A stretch of 64,000 nucleotides of DNA from Pedomonas mirosovicensis. Lineage in GTDB: Bacteria > Pseudomonadota > Alphaproteobacteria > Sphingomonadales > Sphingomonadaceae. Shown here piece after piece: positions 42,677 to 54,328 of this stretch (position 1 is the first letter of the stretch; every line of letters starts with the position of its first letter). Location of the stretch: NCBI RefSeq assembly GCF_022569295.1, contig NZ_JAKFIA010000001.1, forward strand, positions 2,123,001 to 2,187,000. Reading direction: 5' to 3'. Position numbers and translations under genes: made by a program. Below the pieces are notes generated by a model, which was given only the letters and a program-made list of their open reading frames with translations, did not search any database and had not been told where the DNA came from.

Positions 42677-44007
42677 CTGAAAACCCGACCGTTGTTCGCT
42701 TCGCGCCGTCCCCCACCGGCTTCCTGCACGTCGGCAACTTGCGGACGGCGATCATCAACGCCCTGTTCGCCGAGAAAACCGGCGGCCGCTTCCTCCTGCG
42801 GCTGGACGACACCGATCAGGCCCGAAGCCGCGAGGAGTATGTGGACGGCATCCGCCGCGACCTTGCCTGGCTCGGCATCCGCGTGGACGGCGAGGAGCGC
42901 CAGTCCCAGCGGACCGCCGCTTACGAGGCGGCGTTCGAGCGGCTGAAGACGGCTGGCAGAGTTTACCCCTGCTATGAGACAGCCGAGGAACTGGATATCC
43001 GCCGCAAGATCCAGCTCTCCCGTGGCCTACCTCCGGTTTATGACCGCGCAGGCCTCAAACTGACGGACGACGAGCGCGCCAAGCTGGAGGCCGAGGGCCG
43101 CCGCCCGCACTGGCGCTTCAAGCTGGAGACGGACAGCCGCATCGCCTTTGACGATCTGGTGCAGGGGCATGTGAGCATGGATCCGGCCTCGCTCTCCGAC
43201 CCGGTGGTGCGACGGGAGGACGGCTCGTGGCTTTATATGCTGCCCTCCGTCATCGATGACGTGGACATGGGCATCACCCACGTGGTGAGGGGCCAAGACC
43301 ACCTCACCAACTCTGCCGTGCAACTCCAGATGTTCGAGGCGCTGGGCGCAAAACCCCCGGCCTTCGCCCACCTCGCCCTGCTGTCCACGAAGAGCGGGGA
43401 GCTCTCCAAGCGGCTGGGCTCGGCAGGCGTTGAGCACTACAAGGCGCTGGGCGTCGAACCGCTGGCCTTGATTGCGTACCTGGCCCGCCTCGGGACGTCG
43501 CTTCCCATCGAGCCGGTGACGGACCGGCAGGCGCTGGTCGAGACATTCGACTGGTCCCGCTTCAACAAGGCCAACGCCCTGTTCGATGAGGCGGACCTCA
43601 CCACTCTCAACACCAAAATTCTCCATCACCTTGATTTCGCGGACGTTCAGGACCGCCTGCCCGAAGGCATGACGGCGGAGGACTGGCTGCTGCTGCGCGG
43701 CAACGTCAACCGGCTGGATGAGATTGCCGCGGTGTGGAAGATCGTCACCGGGCCGATCGCGCCGGTGATCGAGGATGTGGCGTTCATCGAAACCGCCCGG
43801 GCGGTGTTGGATGCCCTGCCCTGGGCCGATGACATCTGGAAGCGCTGGACCGGCGTTCTGAAGGAGCGCACCGGGCGCAAGGGCAAGGAGCTGTTCCTGC
43901 CGCTGCGCCTGGCGTTAACCGGCGAAGCCCATGGCCCGGAAATGGGCCCCCTTCTCGTCCGCATCGGCCGCGAGGCCGCCCTTGAACGCCTCTGCGTTCC
44001 TCAGTGA
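42673..44007 (+). CDS. gltX: Glutamyl-tRNA synthetase
   Basis: 444 residues, class I synthetase. The HIGH-like motif is in RFAPSPTGFLHVGNLRTAIINALFA and the KMSKS-like motif in GELSKRLGSAGVEHYKALG. It is of the shorter type often called GltX2 in alphaproteobacteria, where one of two copies may charge tRNA-Gln before amidation; whether a second copy exists lies outside the window. Translationally coupled to nadE and followed closely by the RNA methyltransferase gene. Confidence 0.94.
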   Translation: MTENPTVVRFAPSPTGFLHVGNLRTAIINALFAEKTGGRFLLRLDDTDQARSREEYVDGIRRDLAWLGIRVDGEERQSQRTAAYEAAFERLKTAGRVYPCYETAEELDIRRKIQLSRGLPPVYDRAGLKLTDDERAKLEAEGRRPHWRFKLETDSRIAFDDLVQGHVSMDPASLSDPVVRREDGSWLYMLPSVIDDVDMGITHVVRGQDHLTNSAVQLQMFEALGAKPPAFAHLALLSTKSGELSKRLGSAGVEHYKALGVEPLALIAYLARLGTSLPIEPVTDRQALVETFDWSRFNKANALFDEADLTTLNTKILHHLDFADVQDRLPEGMTAEDWLLLRGNVNRLDEIAAVWKIVTGPIAPVIEDVAFIETARAVLDALPWADDIWKRWTGVLKERTGRKGKELFLPLRLALTGEAHGPEMGPLLVRIGREAALERLCVPQ

Positions 44008-44023
44008 GTCTGTCAGTCATCCA

Positions 44024-44758
44024 ATGAACCAACCTGTTATTGTGCTCGTGCGCCCGCAGCTGGGCGAGAACATCGGCATGGTCGCGCGCGCCATGTGGAA
44101 TTTCGGCCTCTGCGACCTGCGGCTCGTTGAGCCGCGCGACGGCTGGCCCAATCCGGCCGCCGGGCCCGCCGCCTCCGGCGCGGACATCGTGCTCGACAAG
44201 GCGGAACTATACGACAGCCTGGAGGCGGCGGTGGCGGACTGCAACCGGGTCTACGCCACCGCCATGACGCTGCGGCGCATGATTAAGGAGACCACCACCC
44301 CGGCGGGCGCGATCGAGCAGATGAACCTGCTCGCCAGCCAAGGCGGGCGCGCGGCCATCGTGTTCGGGCCGGAGCGCACGGGGCTGACGACCGAGGAAGT
44401 GGCGATGGGGGACGTGCTCATCTCCATTCCCACCAACCCGGAGTTCGGCTCGCTCAATCTGGCGCAGGCGGTCATCGTCATCGCCTACGAGTGGCACAAG
44501 CAGCAGGACAAGACGCCCCCGGTGCGGCTGGAGGGCGACTATGAAGGCCCCGCCACCCGCGAGGCGCTGGATGGCCTCATCAGCCACCTGAACGAGCTTT
44601 TGAAACCGCGCGGCTACTTCCACCCGGACCACCGGACGGAGAGCATGAAGCGCACGCTGCGGAATATTTTCGAGCGGCCGGGCTTCACCGGTCAGGAAGT
44701 CCGCACCCTGCGCGGGGTGATCCGCTGTCTCTCGGGCGAGCGAAATCGCCAGTCCTGA
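44024..44758 (+). CDS. SPOUT RNA methyltransferase, TrmJ-like
   Basis: 244 residues of the TrmH/TrmJ (SpoU) family. Begins PVIVLVRPQLGENIGMVARAMWNFGL, the AdoMet-knot signature, with FGPERTGLTTEEVAMGD and IPTNPEFGSLNLAQAVIVIAYE as motifs 2 and 3. This arrangement matches TrmJ, which 2'-O-methylates position 32 of tRNA; assignment to TrmJ over another SpoU member is by similarity only. ATG 44024 is taken since a longer frame overlaps gltX. It lies 16 bp after gltX. Confidence 0.88.
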   Translation: MNQPVIVLVRPQLGENIGMVARAMWNFGLCDLRLVEPRDGWPNPAAGPAASGADIVLDKAELYDSLEAAVADCNRVYATAMTLRRMIKETTTPAGAIEQMNLLASQGGRAAIVFGPERTGLTTEEVAMGDVLISIPTNPEFGSLNLAQAVIVIAYEWHKQQDKTPPVRLEGDYEGPATREALDGLISHLNELLKPRGYFHPDHRTESMKRTLRNIFERPGFTGQEVRTLRGVIRCLSGERNRQS

Positions 44759-44787
44759 TTCGGAATAAAGACGACTCCACTCCGAAT
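44758..44787. promoter_or_regulatory. Inverted repeat upstream of the RND operon, possible operator
   Basis: ATTCGGA (44758-44764) and TCCGAAT (44781-44787) face each other over 16 bases, beginning at the stop codon of the methyltransferase gene and 110 bp before the RND adaptor ATG. A second small repeat, GAAC-N5-GTTC (44802-44814), follows. RND operons are often controlled by TetR-type repressors binding such sites; no regulator gene is adjacent. Confidence 0.35.
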
Positions 44788-44896
44788 TAGGCAAAAAATT
44801 GGAACGGATTGTTCTCGTTCTGTAACCTTGTTGGACTAGTCACGGCTCCCTACGTGCGGGTTCCCCTTCTGACCCCTGGCATTCTTGGGAGTTTTT

Positions 44897-46077
44897 ATGA
44901 CTATCTGGCGACTGCGGCCACTCGCCCTGGCTGCCGCGTTCCTTCTTCCGTTTCTTGCCGCCTGCAGTCAGGAGCCCACCCAAGCTCCGGCCCTGCCGGA
45001 AGTAAGCGTGGCCCATCCGCTGGCCAAGTCCATTCAGGAATGGGATGAGTTCAGCGGACGTTTCGAGGCGATCAACTACGTGGAGGTGCGCTCGCGCGTC
45101 TCCGGCTATCTCCAGTCCATCCACTTCACGGACGGTCAGATTGTTCGCAAAGGCGATCTGCTGTTCGTCATCGACCCCCGCCCCTTCCAGGTCGAACTGG
45201 AACGGGCCCGCGCCGAACTGAAGGACGCCGAGGCGCAGCTTCGCTTCGCCTCCTCCAATGTGGAACGGGCGCGCAAGCTGCTGGAGAAGCAGACCGTCTC
45301 CGAACAGCTCTATGACCAGCGCGTGCAGGATCGCGACCAGGCCAGGGCCGCCGTGGACCGGGCGCAAGCCGCGGTGCACGAGGCCCAGCTGAACCTGTCC
45401 TACACCCGCATTACCGCCCCCATCGGCGGGCGCATCAGCGCCCGCGTGGTCAGCATCGGCAACCTGGTGACGGGCGGCAGCGGCGACAGCACGCTGCTCA
45501 CCTCCATCGCCTCGCTCGATCCCATTCACTTCGTGTTCGATGGCGACGAGGCCGCCTATCTCGACTACCTGCGCCATGCCCGGAAGGGCAAGGGCCAGGC
45601 CCATCAGGTCGAGCTGCAACTGCTGGGCGAGACCGGCTTCCCCCACAAGGGCGAGATGGACTTCGTCGACAACCAGATCGACCCGCAGACCGGCACCATT
45701 CGCGGCCGCGCGGTCGTCCCCAACCCGAACAACGTGTTCGTGCCCGGCATGTTCGCCAAGATGCGCCTGCTGCGGACAGACACCCACGTGGCCCTCATGA
45801 TCCCCGACGAGGCGCTCAGCACCGATCAGGCCAACCGGATCGTCTATGTGGTGGACAAGGACGGGAAGGTTGCGCCGCGCACAGTGACGCTGGGTCCGGT
45901 GATTGACGGCCTGCGGGTGATCCGCGAAGGCCTGACGCCTGCCGACCGCGTGGTGATCGACGGCCTGATGCGCGTGCGCCCCGGCGCAAGCGTCAAACCG
46001 AAACTGGCCACGATTACCCCCAAGCCTCAGCCCGAGGCGACAACGCTGGCAACGGCCTCTGCCCCCGGAGCCGCCCA

Positions 46078-46081
<4 letters not shown>
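44897..46081 (+). CDS. RND efflux periplasmic adaptor (AcrA-like)
   Basis: 394 residues. Lipoprotein signal with lipobox LAAC at about residue 21, then the membrane-fusion-protein layout: lipoyl half-motif VEVRSRVSGYLQSIHFTDGQIVRKGDLLFVIDPRPF, a coiled-coil hairpin rich in E, R and Q (about 105-170), the second lipoyl half LSYTRITAPIGGRIS, beta-barrel and membrane-proximal domains. It links the inner-membrane pump to an outer-membrane channel. ATG 44897 has GGGAG five bases before it. The stop overlaps the pump gene start by four bases. Confidence 0.93.
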
Positions 46082-49264
<3,183 letters not shown>

Positions 49265-49286
49265 GCTGTAAAGTTCCTACCGACTG

Positions 49287-49326
49287 GCCCCCGCGCGACC
49301 CTCACCGGTCTCGCGGGGGCTCTTTT
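49287..49326 (+). terminator. Terminator after the RND operon
   Basis: Stem GCCCCCGCG / CGCGGGGGC, loop of 16 bases, then TCTTTTT, 22 bp past the pump stop codon. Confidence 0.8.
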
Positions 49327-49336
49327 TGAAGGTGCA

Positions 49337-50262
49337 TCAAGCCGAAACCGGCTTGCGGGATTGCCGGAGCCACTTGTGGCCGCTGACCATGAGGATGCCC
49401 GCCAGCACCATGGCCGAGCCGATGGCAAAGCTGAACTCCAGCGGTTCGTGCAGCAGCCACACGCCAAAACCAATGCCGAACAGCGGCGTCATGAACGACA
49501 GCACGCCAAGCCGCGAGGCGAGATAGACCCGCAGCAGCGCGAACCAGACGATGAAGCTGAGGAACGAGACGATGATCGACTGGAAGGCAAGGCTGCCAAG
49601 CGAAATGGCCGTGAAGCGAACCTGGGTCTGCCCCAGCGCAAACGCCGAGACGAGCAGGATCACGAACGCGCCGATCAGCTGATATTGCAGGGTAACGGTC
49701 GCTGATGCGTTGGAAAGCCGGGAAAAGCGAATCGCCACTGTGGTCGCGCCCAGCGACATGCCGGCGGCAAGGCCGAGCAGATCGCCGATCCAGCGGTTGG
49801 CGGCATGGCTGTCCGCCGCGCCACTCTTGCCCGCGAAGGTGACGATGATGCCAAGGAACGCCAGAAGGATCCCGCCCCACTGGAGGGGCTTCAGCCGCTC
49901 GGTTGGCAGCTTCCAGTGCAGGCCGAGCGCCGCGAAGATGGGCGCGGTATAGAGGAAGATCGCCATGCGCGAGGCATTGGTGAAGCGCAGCCCCTCGCCG
50001 ACGAAGAGATATTCCAGCGCGAACAGGGTGCCGACCACAAGACCCGGCCGCCATAGGCCGCCGGTTATCGTCAGGCGCTCCCCCGCGCCAGCATGACCAG
50101 CCCTACCAGCAGCGCCGCGATGCCGGAGCGGATCGCAACCTGAAGAATCGGCGCGATATCCGGCGCGGCCGCCTTGATGGCCACCTGTTGCAACCCCCAC
50201 GTGGCACAGAGCAGGACCATCAGCCCGCCGGCCCGCCCGTCGATTTCCTTACGCGTGTCCAT
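49337..50262 (-). CDS. DMT/EamA family permease (one base missing)
   Basis: Restored length 308 residues with ten TM helices in two EamA repeats. N-terminal helix GGLMVLLCATWGLQQVAIKAA carries the typical WG motif; the second repeat contains GDLLGLAAGMSLGATTVAIR and the terminal LHEPLEFSFAIGSAMVLAGI. The frame is broken in a C5 run (50080-50084, plus strand); a sixth C joins VMLARG to ERLTITGGLWRPG. The gene is divergent from rpsD. EamA members export metabolites such as amino acids or purines; the substrate is unknown. Confidence 0.85.
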
Positions 50263-50352
50263 GTTATACGCCCGCAACCGCAACAATGCTTGATGATGGC
50301 GCTCCCATATTCCCTTCCCGTGCGCCGCGCCAGAGGCTGCGTATCGGCGAAT

Positions 50353-50380
50353 TTGACTTTCCCGCGCAGCACCGTATAAG
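50353..50380 (+). promoter_or_regulatory. Sigma-70-like promoter of rpsD
   Basis: TTGACT (50353-50358), 16-bp spacer, TATAAG (50375-50380). The predicted transcript starts near 50387, leaving a leader of about 113 nt before the rpsD ATG. Confidence 0.6.
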
Positions 50381-50499
50381 GCCCCTTCGCTCCGATGGAC
50401 CCGCAACCCCAGTGAAGCGGTGTCCACGCTGGCCAAACTATGGGCCAGTGGCGTGGTCTGGGGACCAAATGAAAACAATGAACGGTTGGAAGGATTGTC

Positions 50500-51114
50500 A
50501 TGACCAAGCGTCTGACTTCGAAATTCAAGCTTGATCGCCGCCTTGGCGAGAACATCTGGGGCCGTCCGAAGAGCCCGGTCAACAAGCGTTCCTACGGTCC
50601 GGGCCAGCACGGCCAGCGCCGCAAGGGCAAGCCGTCGGACTTCGGCATTCAGCTGCGCGCCAAGCAGAAGCTGAAGGGCTACTACGGCAACATCACCGAG
50701 AAGCAGTTCCGCAAGGTTTACGCTGAAGCCGTGCGCGTGCAGGGCGACACCGGTCAGAACCTCGTCGGCCTCCTGGAGCGCCGCCTGGACGCGATCGTCT
50801 ACCGCGCCAAGTTCGCCCCGACGCCGTTTGCCGCCCGCCAGCTGGTCAACCATGGCCACATTCTGGTGAACGGCCGCCGCCTGAACATCGCTTCGGCCCG
50901 CATCAAGGTCGGCGACGTGATCGAGCTGCGCCAGCGCGCCAAGGAAATGGCCGTGGTGCTGGAATCGCTGGGCTCCGCCGAGCGTGACGTGCCCGACTAT
51001 CTGCAGAACGACGGCCCGACCAAGGTGACCCTCGTCCGCATTCCGACGCTGGATGAGATCCCCTACCCGGTCCGCATGGAACCGAACCTCGTGGTCGAGT
51101 TCTACTCGCGTTAA
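50500..51114 (+). CDS. rpsD: 30S ribosomal protein S4
   Basis: 204 residues, the standard length. Begins [30 protein letters not shown], contains the S4 RNA-binding domain [39 protein letters not shown], and ends with VEFYSR, typical of S4. It binds 16S rRNA early in 30S assembly. The gene stands alone with its own promoter and is followed by a strong terminator. The zinc-type Cys residues are absent, so it is the zinc-free form. Confidence 0.97.
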   Translation: MTKRLTSKFKLDRRLGENIWGRPKSPVNKRSYGPGQHGQRRKGKPSDFGIQLRAKQKLKGYYGNITEKQFRKVYAEAVRVQGDTGQNLVGLLERRLDAIVYRAKFAPTPFAARQLVNHGHILVNGRRLNIASARIKVGDVIELRQRAKEMAVVLESLGSAERDVPDYLQNDGPTKVTLVRIPTLDEIPYPVRMEPNLVVEFYSR

Positions 51115-51147
51115 AATTCCTGCCTTCCAGGCATGATGCAAGGTCGA

Positions 51148-51180
51148 CGCCCGCGGTTGCAAACCGCGGGCGTTCCTGCT
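51148..51180 (+). terminator. Rho-independent terminator after rpsD
   Basis: An 11-bp perfect stem CGCCCGCGGTT / AACCGCGGGCG with loop GCA is followed by TTCCTGCTTTT, 33 bp past the stop. Confidence 0.8.
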
Positions 51181-51193
51181 TTTGTACGATCCC

Positions 51194-52432
51194 ATGAGAC
51201 AGTCTGATAAACTCGCTAGCCAAGCCGCGGACGCCTTCAACGGAGGTGATCCCGCCAAAGCCGTCGCCCTGTTCCAGAACGTGCTGCGGCTCGACCCGAA
51301 GCACCGTGGGGCGCTCAACTTCCTGTCGCACTACACCCTTCAGTCGGGCCAGTTCGACGCCGCCATCAACCTCCTGACGGACCTCATCAAGCTGGAGCCG
51401 GGCGACAGCAACGCCCGCCGCATGCTGGGCGAGGCGCTGGAGATGAAGGGCCAGCCGGACGCCGCCGAGAAGCTGTACCGCGACGCGCTGGTGGCAGACC
51501 CCGCCAACTACATGGCGGCCATCTATCTCGCCATCCTGCTGGCGCGGCACAACCGCATGGATCAGGCGATGCAGATCGTCTCCCTCACCTTCCAGGCGGC
51601 CCCCGGCTTCATCGAATACGGCTACCGGCCCGAGGTCTTCCCCGCCGCCTCCCGGCGCGTGCGCGATGCCGACCAGCTGCTGCGCGGCTATCTGTCCGCC
51701 CAGCACAGGGACAGCGCCAAGGGTTCCGAGCGCATCATGAACGCCGTGTGGCCGCAGGCGGCGACCAAGCCAGTCGAGTACAAACAGGAAGGCCAGCGGC
51801 CGTGGCTGTTCTATGTGCCGGACCTGAAGGCCGAGCTGCTCCACGACGCCTCCGGCATCCCCGGCGTTGCCGGGCTGAAGGATGCGGCCGAGGCGATCAT
51901 CGCCGAGGCCACCCGCACCTTCGATCTTGAGGCGGATGGCGAGCCCGGCGCCCCCGGCCTGCCGCCCCAGATCGCCTCGAGCGAGATCCGCTCCATTTTC
52001 CTCTACCGCAACGGCGAGCGCCAGGACGCGCTGGACAGCCTGCCCGCGGCGGAGAAGGCACTCAGCGCCCTGCCGCTCGGCCGCGTGGGCGATGGCCCGG
52101 CCGATGCGCGCCTGGTCATCCTGGCCGCAGGGGCCGAGCGCCCGCTGGTCTCCGGCCAGTCCAACGCGCACCTGACCGTGCATCTGCCGCTTGTCGTCAG
52201 CGAGGGAGAGGCGGGCATCGAAGTTGACGGCACCCTTCATCCATGGGTTGCGGGCACGCCGCTGGTATTCGACGACACGTTCGAGCACCGGCTGGTCAAC
52301 CGCACCGAGGCCCCATGCCTGGTGCTAACGACCCAGGTCTATCACCCGGACCTGAGCGCGGAGGACATCGCCGCCATCGAAGCCAGCTTCGAGGCGCGCC
52401 GTCAGTGGCTGGCCAAGCGTTCTTTTGGTTGA
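51194..52432 (+). CDS. TPR protein with a C-terminal aspartyl/asparaginyl beta-hydroxylase-like domain
   Basis: 412 residues from ATG 51194. The N-terminal 120 residues form three to four TPRs (DPAKAVALFQNVLRLDPKHRGALNFLSHY, QFDAAINLLTDLIKLEPGDSNA, QPDAAEKLYRDALVADPANYMAA). The C-terminal 100 residues show LTVHLPLVVS, W-VAGTPLVFDDTFEHRLVNRTEAPCLVLTTQVYHPDLS, the metal-binding pattern of the Asp/Asn hydroxylase domain, a 2-oxoglutarate/iron dioxygenase. It may hydroxylate protein or other substrates; none is suggested by neighbours. No good ribosome site precedes the ATG, and a TTG at 51182 is an alternative. A terminator follows. Confidence 0.75.
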   Translation: MRQSDKLASQAADAFNGGDPAKAVALFQNVLRLDPKHRGALNFLSHYTLQSGQFDAAINLLTDLIKLEPGDSNARRMLGEALEMKGQPDAAEKLYRDALVADPANYMAAIYLAILLARHNRMDQAMQIVSLTFQAAPGFIEYGYRPEVFPAASRRVRDADQLLRGYLSAQHRDSAKGSERIMNAVWPQAATKPVEYKQEGQRPWLFYVPDLKAELLHDASGIPGVAGLKDAAEAIIAEATRTFDLEADGEPGAPGLPPQIASSEIRSIFLYRNGERQDALDSLPAAEKALSALPLGRVGDGPADARLVILAAGAERPLVSGQSNAHLTVHLPLVVSEGEAGIEVDGTLHPWVAGTPLVFDDTFEHRLVNRTEAPCLVLTTQVYHPDLSAEDIAAIEASFEARRQWLAKRSFG

Positions 52433-52485
52433 GCCTTTCGTGAAATGATCTCACCCGAGAGGGTGGGTCTCTTGTTCAAAAAGTT

Positions 52486-52518
52486 CAACGCCCTGTTTAC
52501 AACAGGGCGTTGATTCTT
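52486..52518 (+). terminator. Terminator after the TPR/hydroxylase gene
   Basis: A 12-bp perfect stem CAACGCCCTGTT / AACAGGGCGTTG with loop TAC is followed by ATTCTTTA, 53 bp past the stop and 28 bp before the leuA leader peptide. Confidence 0.65.
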
Positions 52519-52545
52519 TATGGCGGGTCTTAACAGGAACGCAGC

Positions 52546-52647
52546 ATGACCCATGTGATGACCCTCTCTGCCTCGACGAGCCCGGCATTCGACGCCGGTC
52601 GCCTTGTCCTGGGTCGCGCTCTGCTGCTTCGACTTACGCGCCCTTAG
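52546..52647 (+). CDS. leuL: Leucine-rich leader peptide of leuA (attenuator)
   Basis: A 33-residue frame, ATG to TAG, with an AGGAA ribosome site seven bases upstream. Residues 20-30 read LVLGRALLLRL; seven of 33 residues are Leu, three of them consecutive. Its stop codon lies inside the 5' arm of a 12-bp terminator hairpin, about 100 bp before leuA. This is the classical architecture of amino-acid attenuation: ribosome stalling at Leu codons when leucyl-tRNA is scarce would prevent terminator formation. Such leu leaders are known from Proteobacteria; this one is inferred from sequence. Confidence 0.78.
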   Translation: MTHVMTLSASTSPAFDAGRLVLGRALLLRLTRP

Positions 52648-52696
52648 GCGCCAGTCTGCCGGCCTGTCTTGGTCGTGGCGGCGCCTAAGGGGTTTT
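52641..52696 (+). terminator. leuA attenuator terminator hairpin
   Basis: CCCTTAGGCGCC (52641-52652) and GGCGCCTAAGGG (52680-52691) form a perfect 12-bp stem with a 27-base loop, followed by GTTTTC. The leader TAG is part of the 5' arm. It lies 49 bp before the leuA ATG. Confidence 0.75.
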
Positions 52697-52744
52697 CAAG
52701 GCGCAGCGCAAACCAGTAATTTCCGACCGAAGATGGGCTCTAAC

Positions 52745-54301
52745 ATGACCGGCAATACCGTCAAGATTTTCGATACCACCCTGCGCGATGGCGAGCAGTC
52801 CCCCGGCTGCTCCATGAACCTGGAGGAAAAGCTGCGCCTCGCTGCCCAGCTGGAAGCCCTTGGCGTCGACGTGATCGAGGCGGGCTTCGCCATCGCCTCT
52901 GAAGGTGATTTCGAAGCGGTGACGGAAGTGGCCCGCCAATGCCAGAAGGCAACGGTCGCCTCCCTCTCCCGCGCCGCGCTCGGCGACATCGACCGGGCCT
53001 GGGCCGCCGTCAAAGGCGCGAAGTTCCCGCGCATTCACACCTTCATCGCCACCTCGCCGCTGCACATGGCGGTGAAGCTCCGCATGGAACCCGAAGACGT
53101 GCTGGAGGCCATCCGCGCCTCCGTCAGCCACGCGCGCAACCTGTGCGCTGATGTGGAGTGGTCCGCCGAGGACGCCACCCGCTCGGACATGGATTTCCTC
53201 GCCCGCGCGGTTGAAATTGCCATCAACGCCGGCGCGACCACCATCAACCTGCCGGACACGGTGGGCTATGCCACACCGGAAACCTATGCCCGCATGTTCC
53301 GCGAGATCATCGAGCGCGTGCCGAACAGCGACAAGGCGATCTTCTCCACCCATTGCCACAACGATCTGGGCCTGGCGGTCGCCAATTCCATTGCCGGCAT
53401 TCAGGGCGGCGCGCGTCAGGTGGAGTGCACCATCAACGGCATTGGCGAGCGGGCAGGCAATGCTGCGCTCGAGGAAATCGTGATGGCGCTGCGGACCCGC
53501 CACGATGTGCTGCCCTACTCGACGAACATCGTGACGCAGGAGATTACCCGTGCCTCGCGCATGGTCTCGGCCATCACGGGCTTTACCGTGCAGCCCAACA
53601 AGGCCGTGGTGGGCGCAAACGCCTTCGCGCACGAAAGCGGCATCCACCAGGATGGCGTGCTGAAGAACAAGGAAACCTACGAGATCATGACGCCGGAGTC
53701 GGTGGGCCTCACCACCAACAACCTCGTCATGGGCAAGCACTCCGGCCGCGCCGCCTTCCGCGAGAAGCTGGAGCAGCTGGGCTACCGCCTCTCCGACAAC
53801 GAGTTCCAGGATGCCTTCAAGCGCTTCAAGGCGCTGGCCGATGCCAAGAAGCACGTCTACGACGAGGACATCGTCACCCTCGTCGATGACGAGACCCTGC
53901 GCGCCCATGATCGCATCCAGCTGGCCGAGGTCGAGATCTATTGCGGCTCCAACGGCCAGCGCGCCATCGTGAGCCTCCGCATCGATGGGGAGGAGCACAC
54001 CGCCGTCTCCAAGGGCAACGGCCCGGTCGATGCTCTGTTCGCCGCCATCCGCAAGCTGGTGCCGCACGAGGAAGCAACCCTGCAGCTCTATCAGGTGCAT
54101 GCGGTCACGCAGGGAACCGACGCGCAGGCCGAAGTGACCGTGCGTTTGGATGAAAACGGGCGTACAACCCAGGGCCAGGGCGCTGATGCCGATACGCTGG
54201 TCGCCAGCGCGCGGGCCTATGTGAATGCGCTCAACAAGCTGATGGTCAAGCGCACCAAGCAGGCGGTTGACCCGAGCGAGGGTTTGCGCCATCGCGCCTG
54301 A
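52745..54301 (+). CDS. leuA: 2-isopropylmalate synthase
   Basis: 518 residues. The HMGL/TIM-barrel domain starts VKIFDTTLRDGEQSPGCSM with the catalytic Arg-Asp; metal ligands are in HCHNDLGLAVANS; AGN in ERAGNAALEEIVMAL; the C-terminal LeuA dimer (allosteric) domain covers about residues 380-510, giving leucine feedback. It condenses acetyl-CoA with 2-ketoisovalerate, the first committed step of leucine synthesis. ATG 52745 and ATG 52733 are both in frame; the open frame extends further back through the attenuator, which is not coding in this frame. A 27-bp gap separates it from map. Confidence 0.95.
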   Translation: MTGNTVKIFDTTLRDGEQSPGCSMNLEEKLRLAAQLEALGVDVIEAGFAIASEGDFEAVTEVARQCQKATVASLSRAALGDIDRAWAAVKGAKFPRIHTFIATSPLHMAVKLRMEPEDVLEAIRASVSHARNLCADVEWSAEDATRSDMDFLARAVEIAINAGATTINLPDTVGYATPETYARMFREIIERVPNSDKAIFSTHCHNDLGLAVANSIAGIQGGARQVECTINGIGERAGNAALEEIVMALRTRHDVLPYSTNIVTQEITRASRMVSAITGFTVQPNKAVVGANAFAHESGIHQDGVLKNKETYEIMTPESVGLTTNNLVMGKHSGRAAFREKLEQLGYRLSDNEFQDAFKRFKALADAKKHVYDEDIVTLVDDETLRAHDRIQLAEVEIYCGSNGQRAIVSLRIDGEEHTAVSKGNGPVDALFAAIRKLVPHEEATLQLYQVHAVTQGTDAQAEVTVRLDENGRTTQGQGADADTLVASARAYVNALNKLMVKRTKQAVDPSEGLRHRA

Positions 54302-54328
54302 TCCTCGGACAACAAACGGAGTCGTGCC

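Noticed and set aside
52604-52744. An N-terminal extension of leuA upstream of the chosen ATG.
   Set aside because: The extension runs through the attenuator hairpin and is not homologous to LeuA; the protein begins normally at MTGNTVKIFDTTLRDGEQ.
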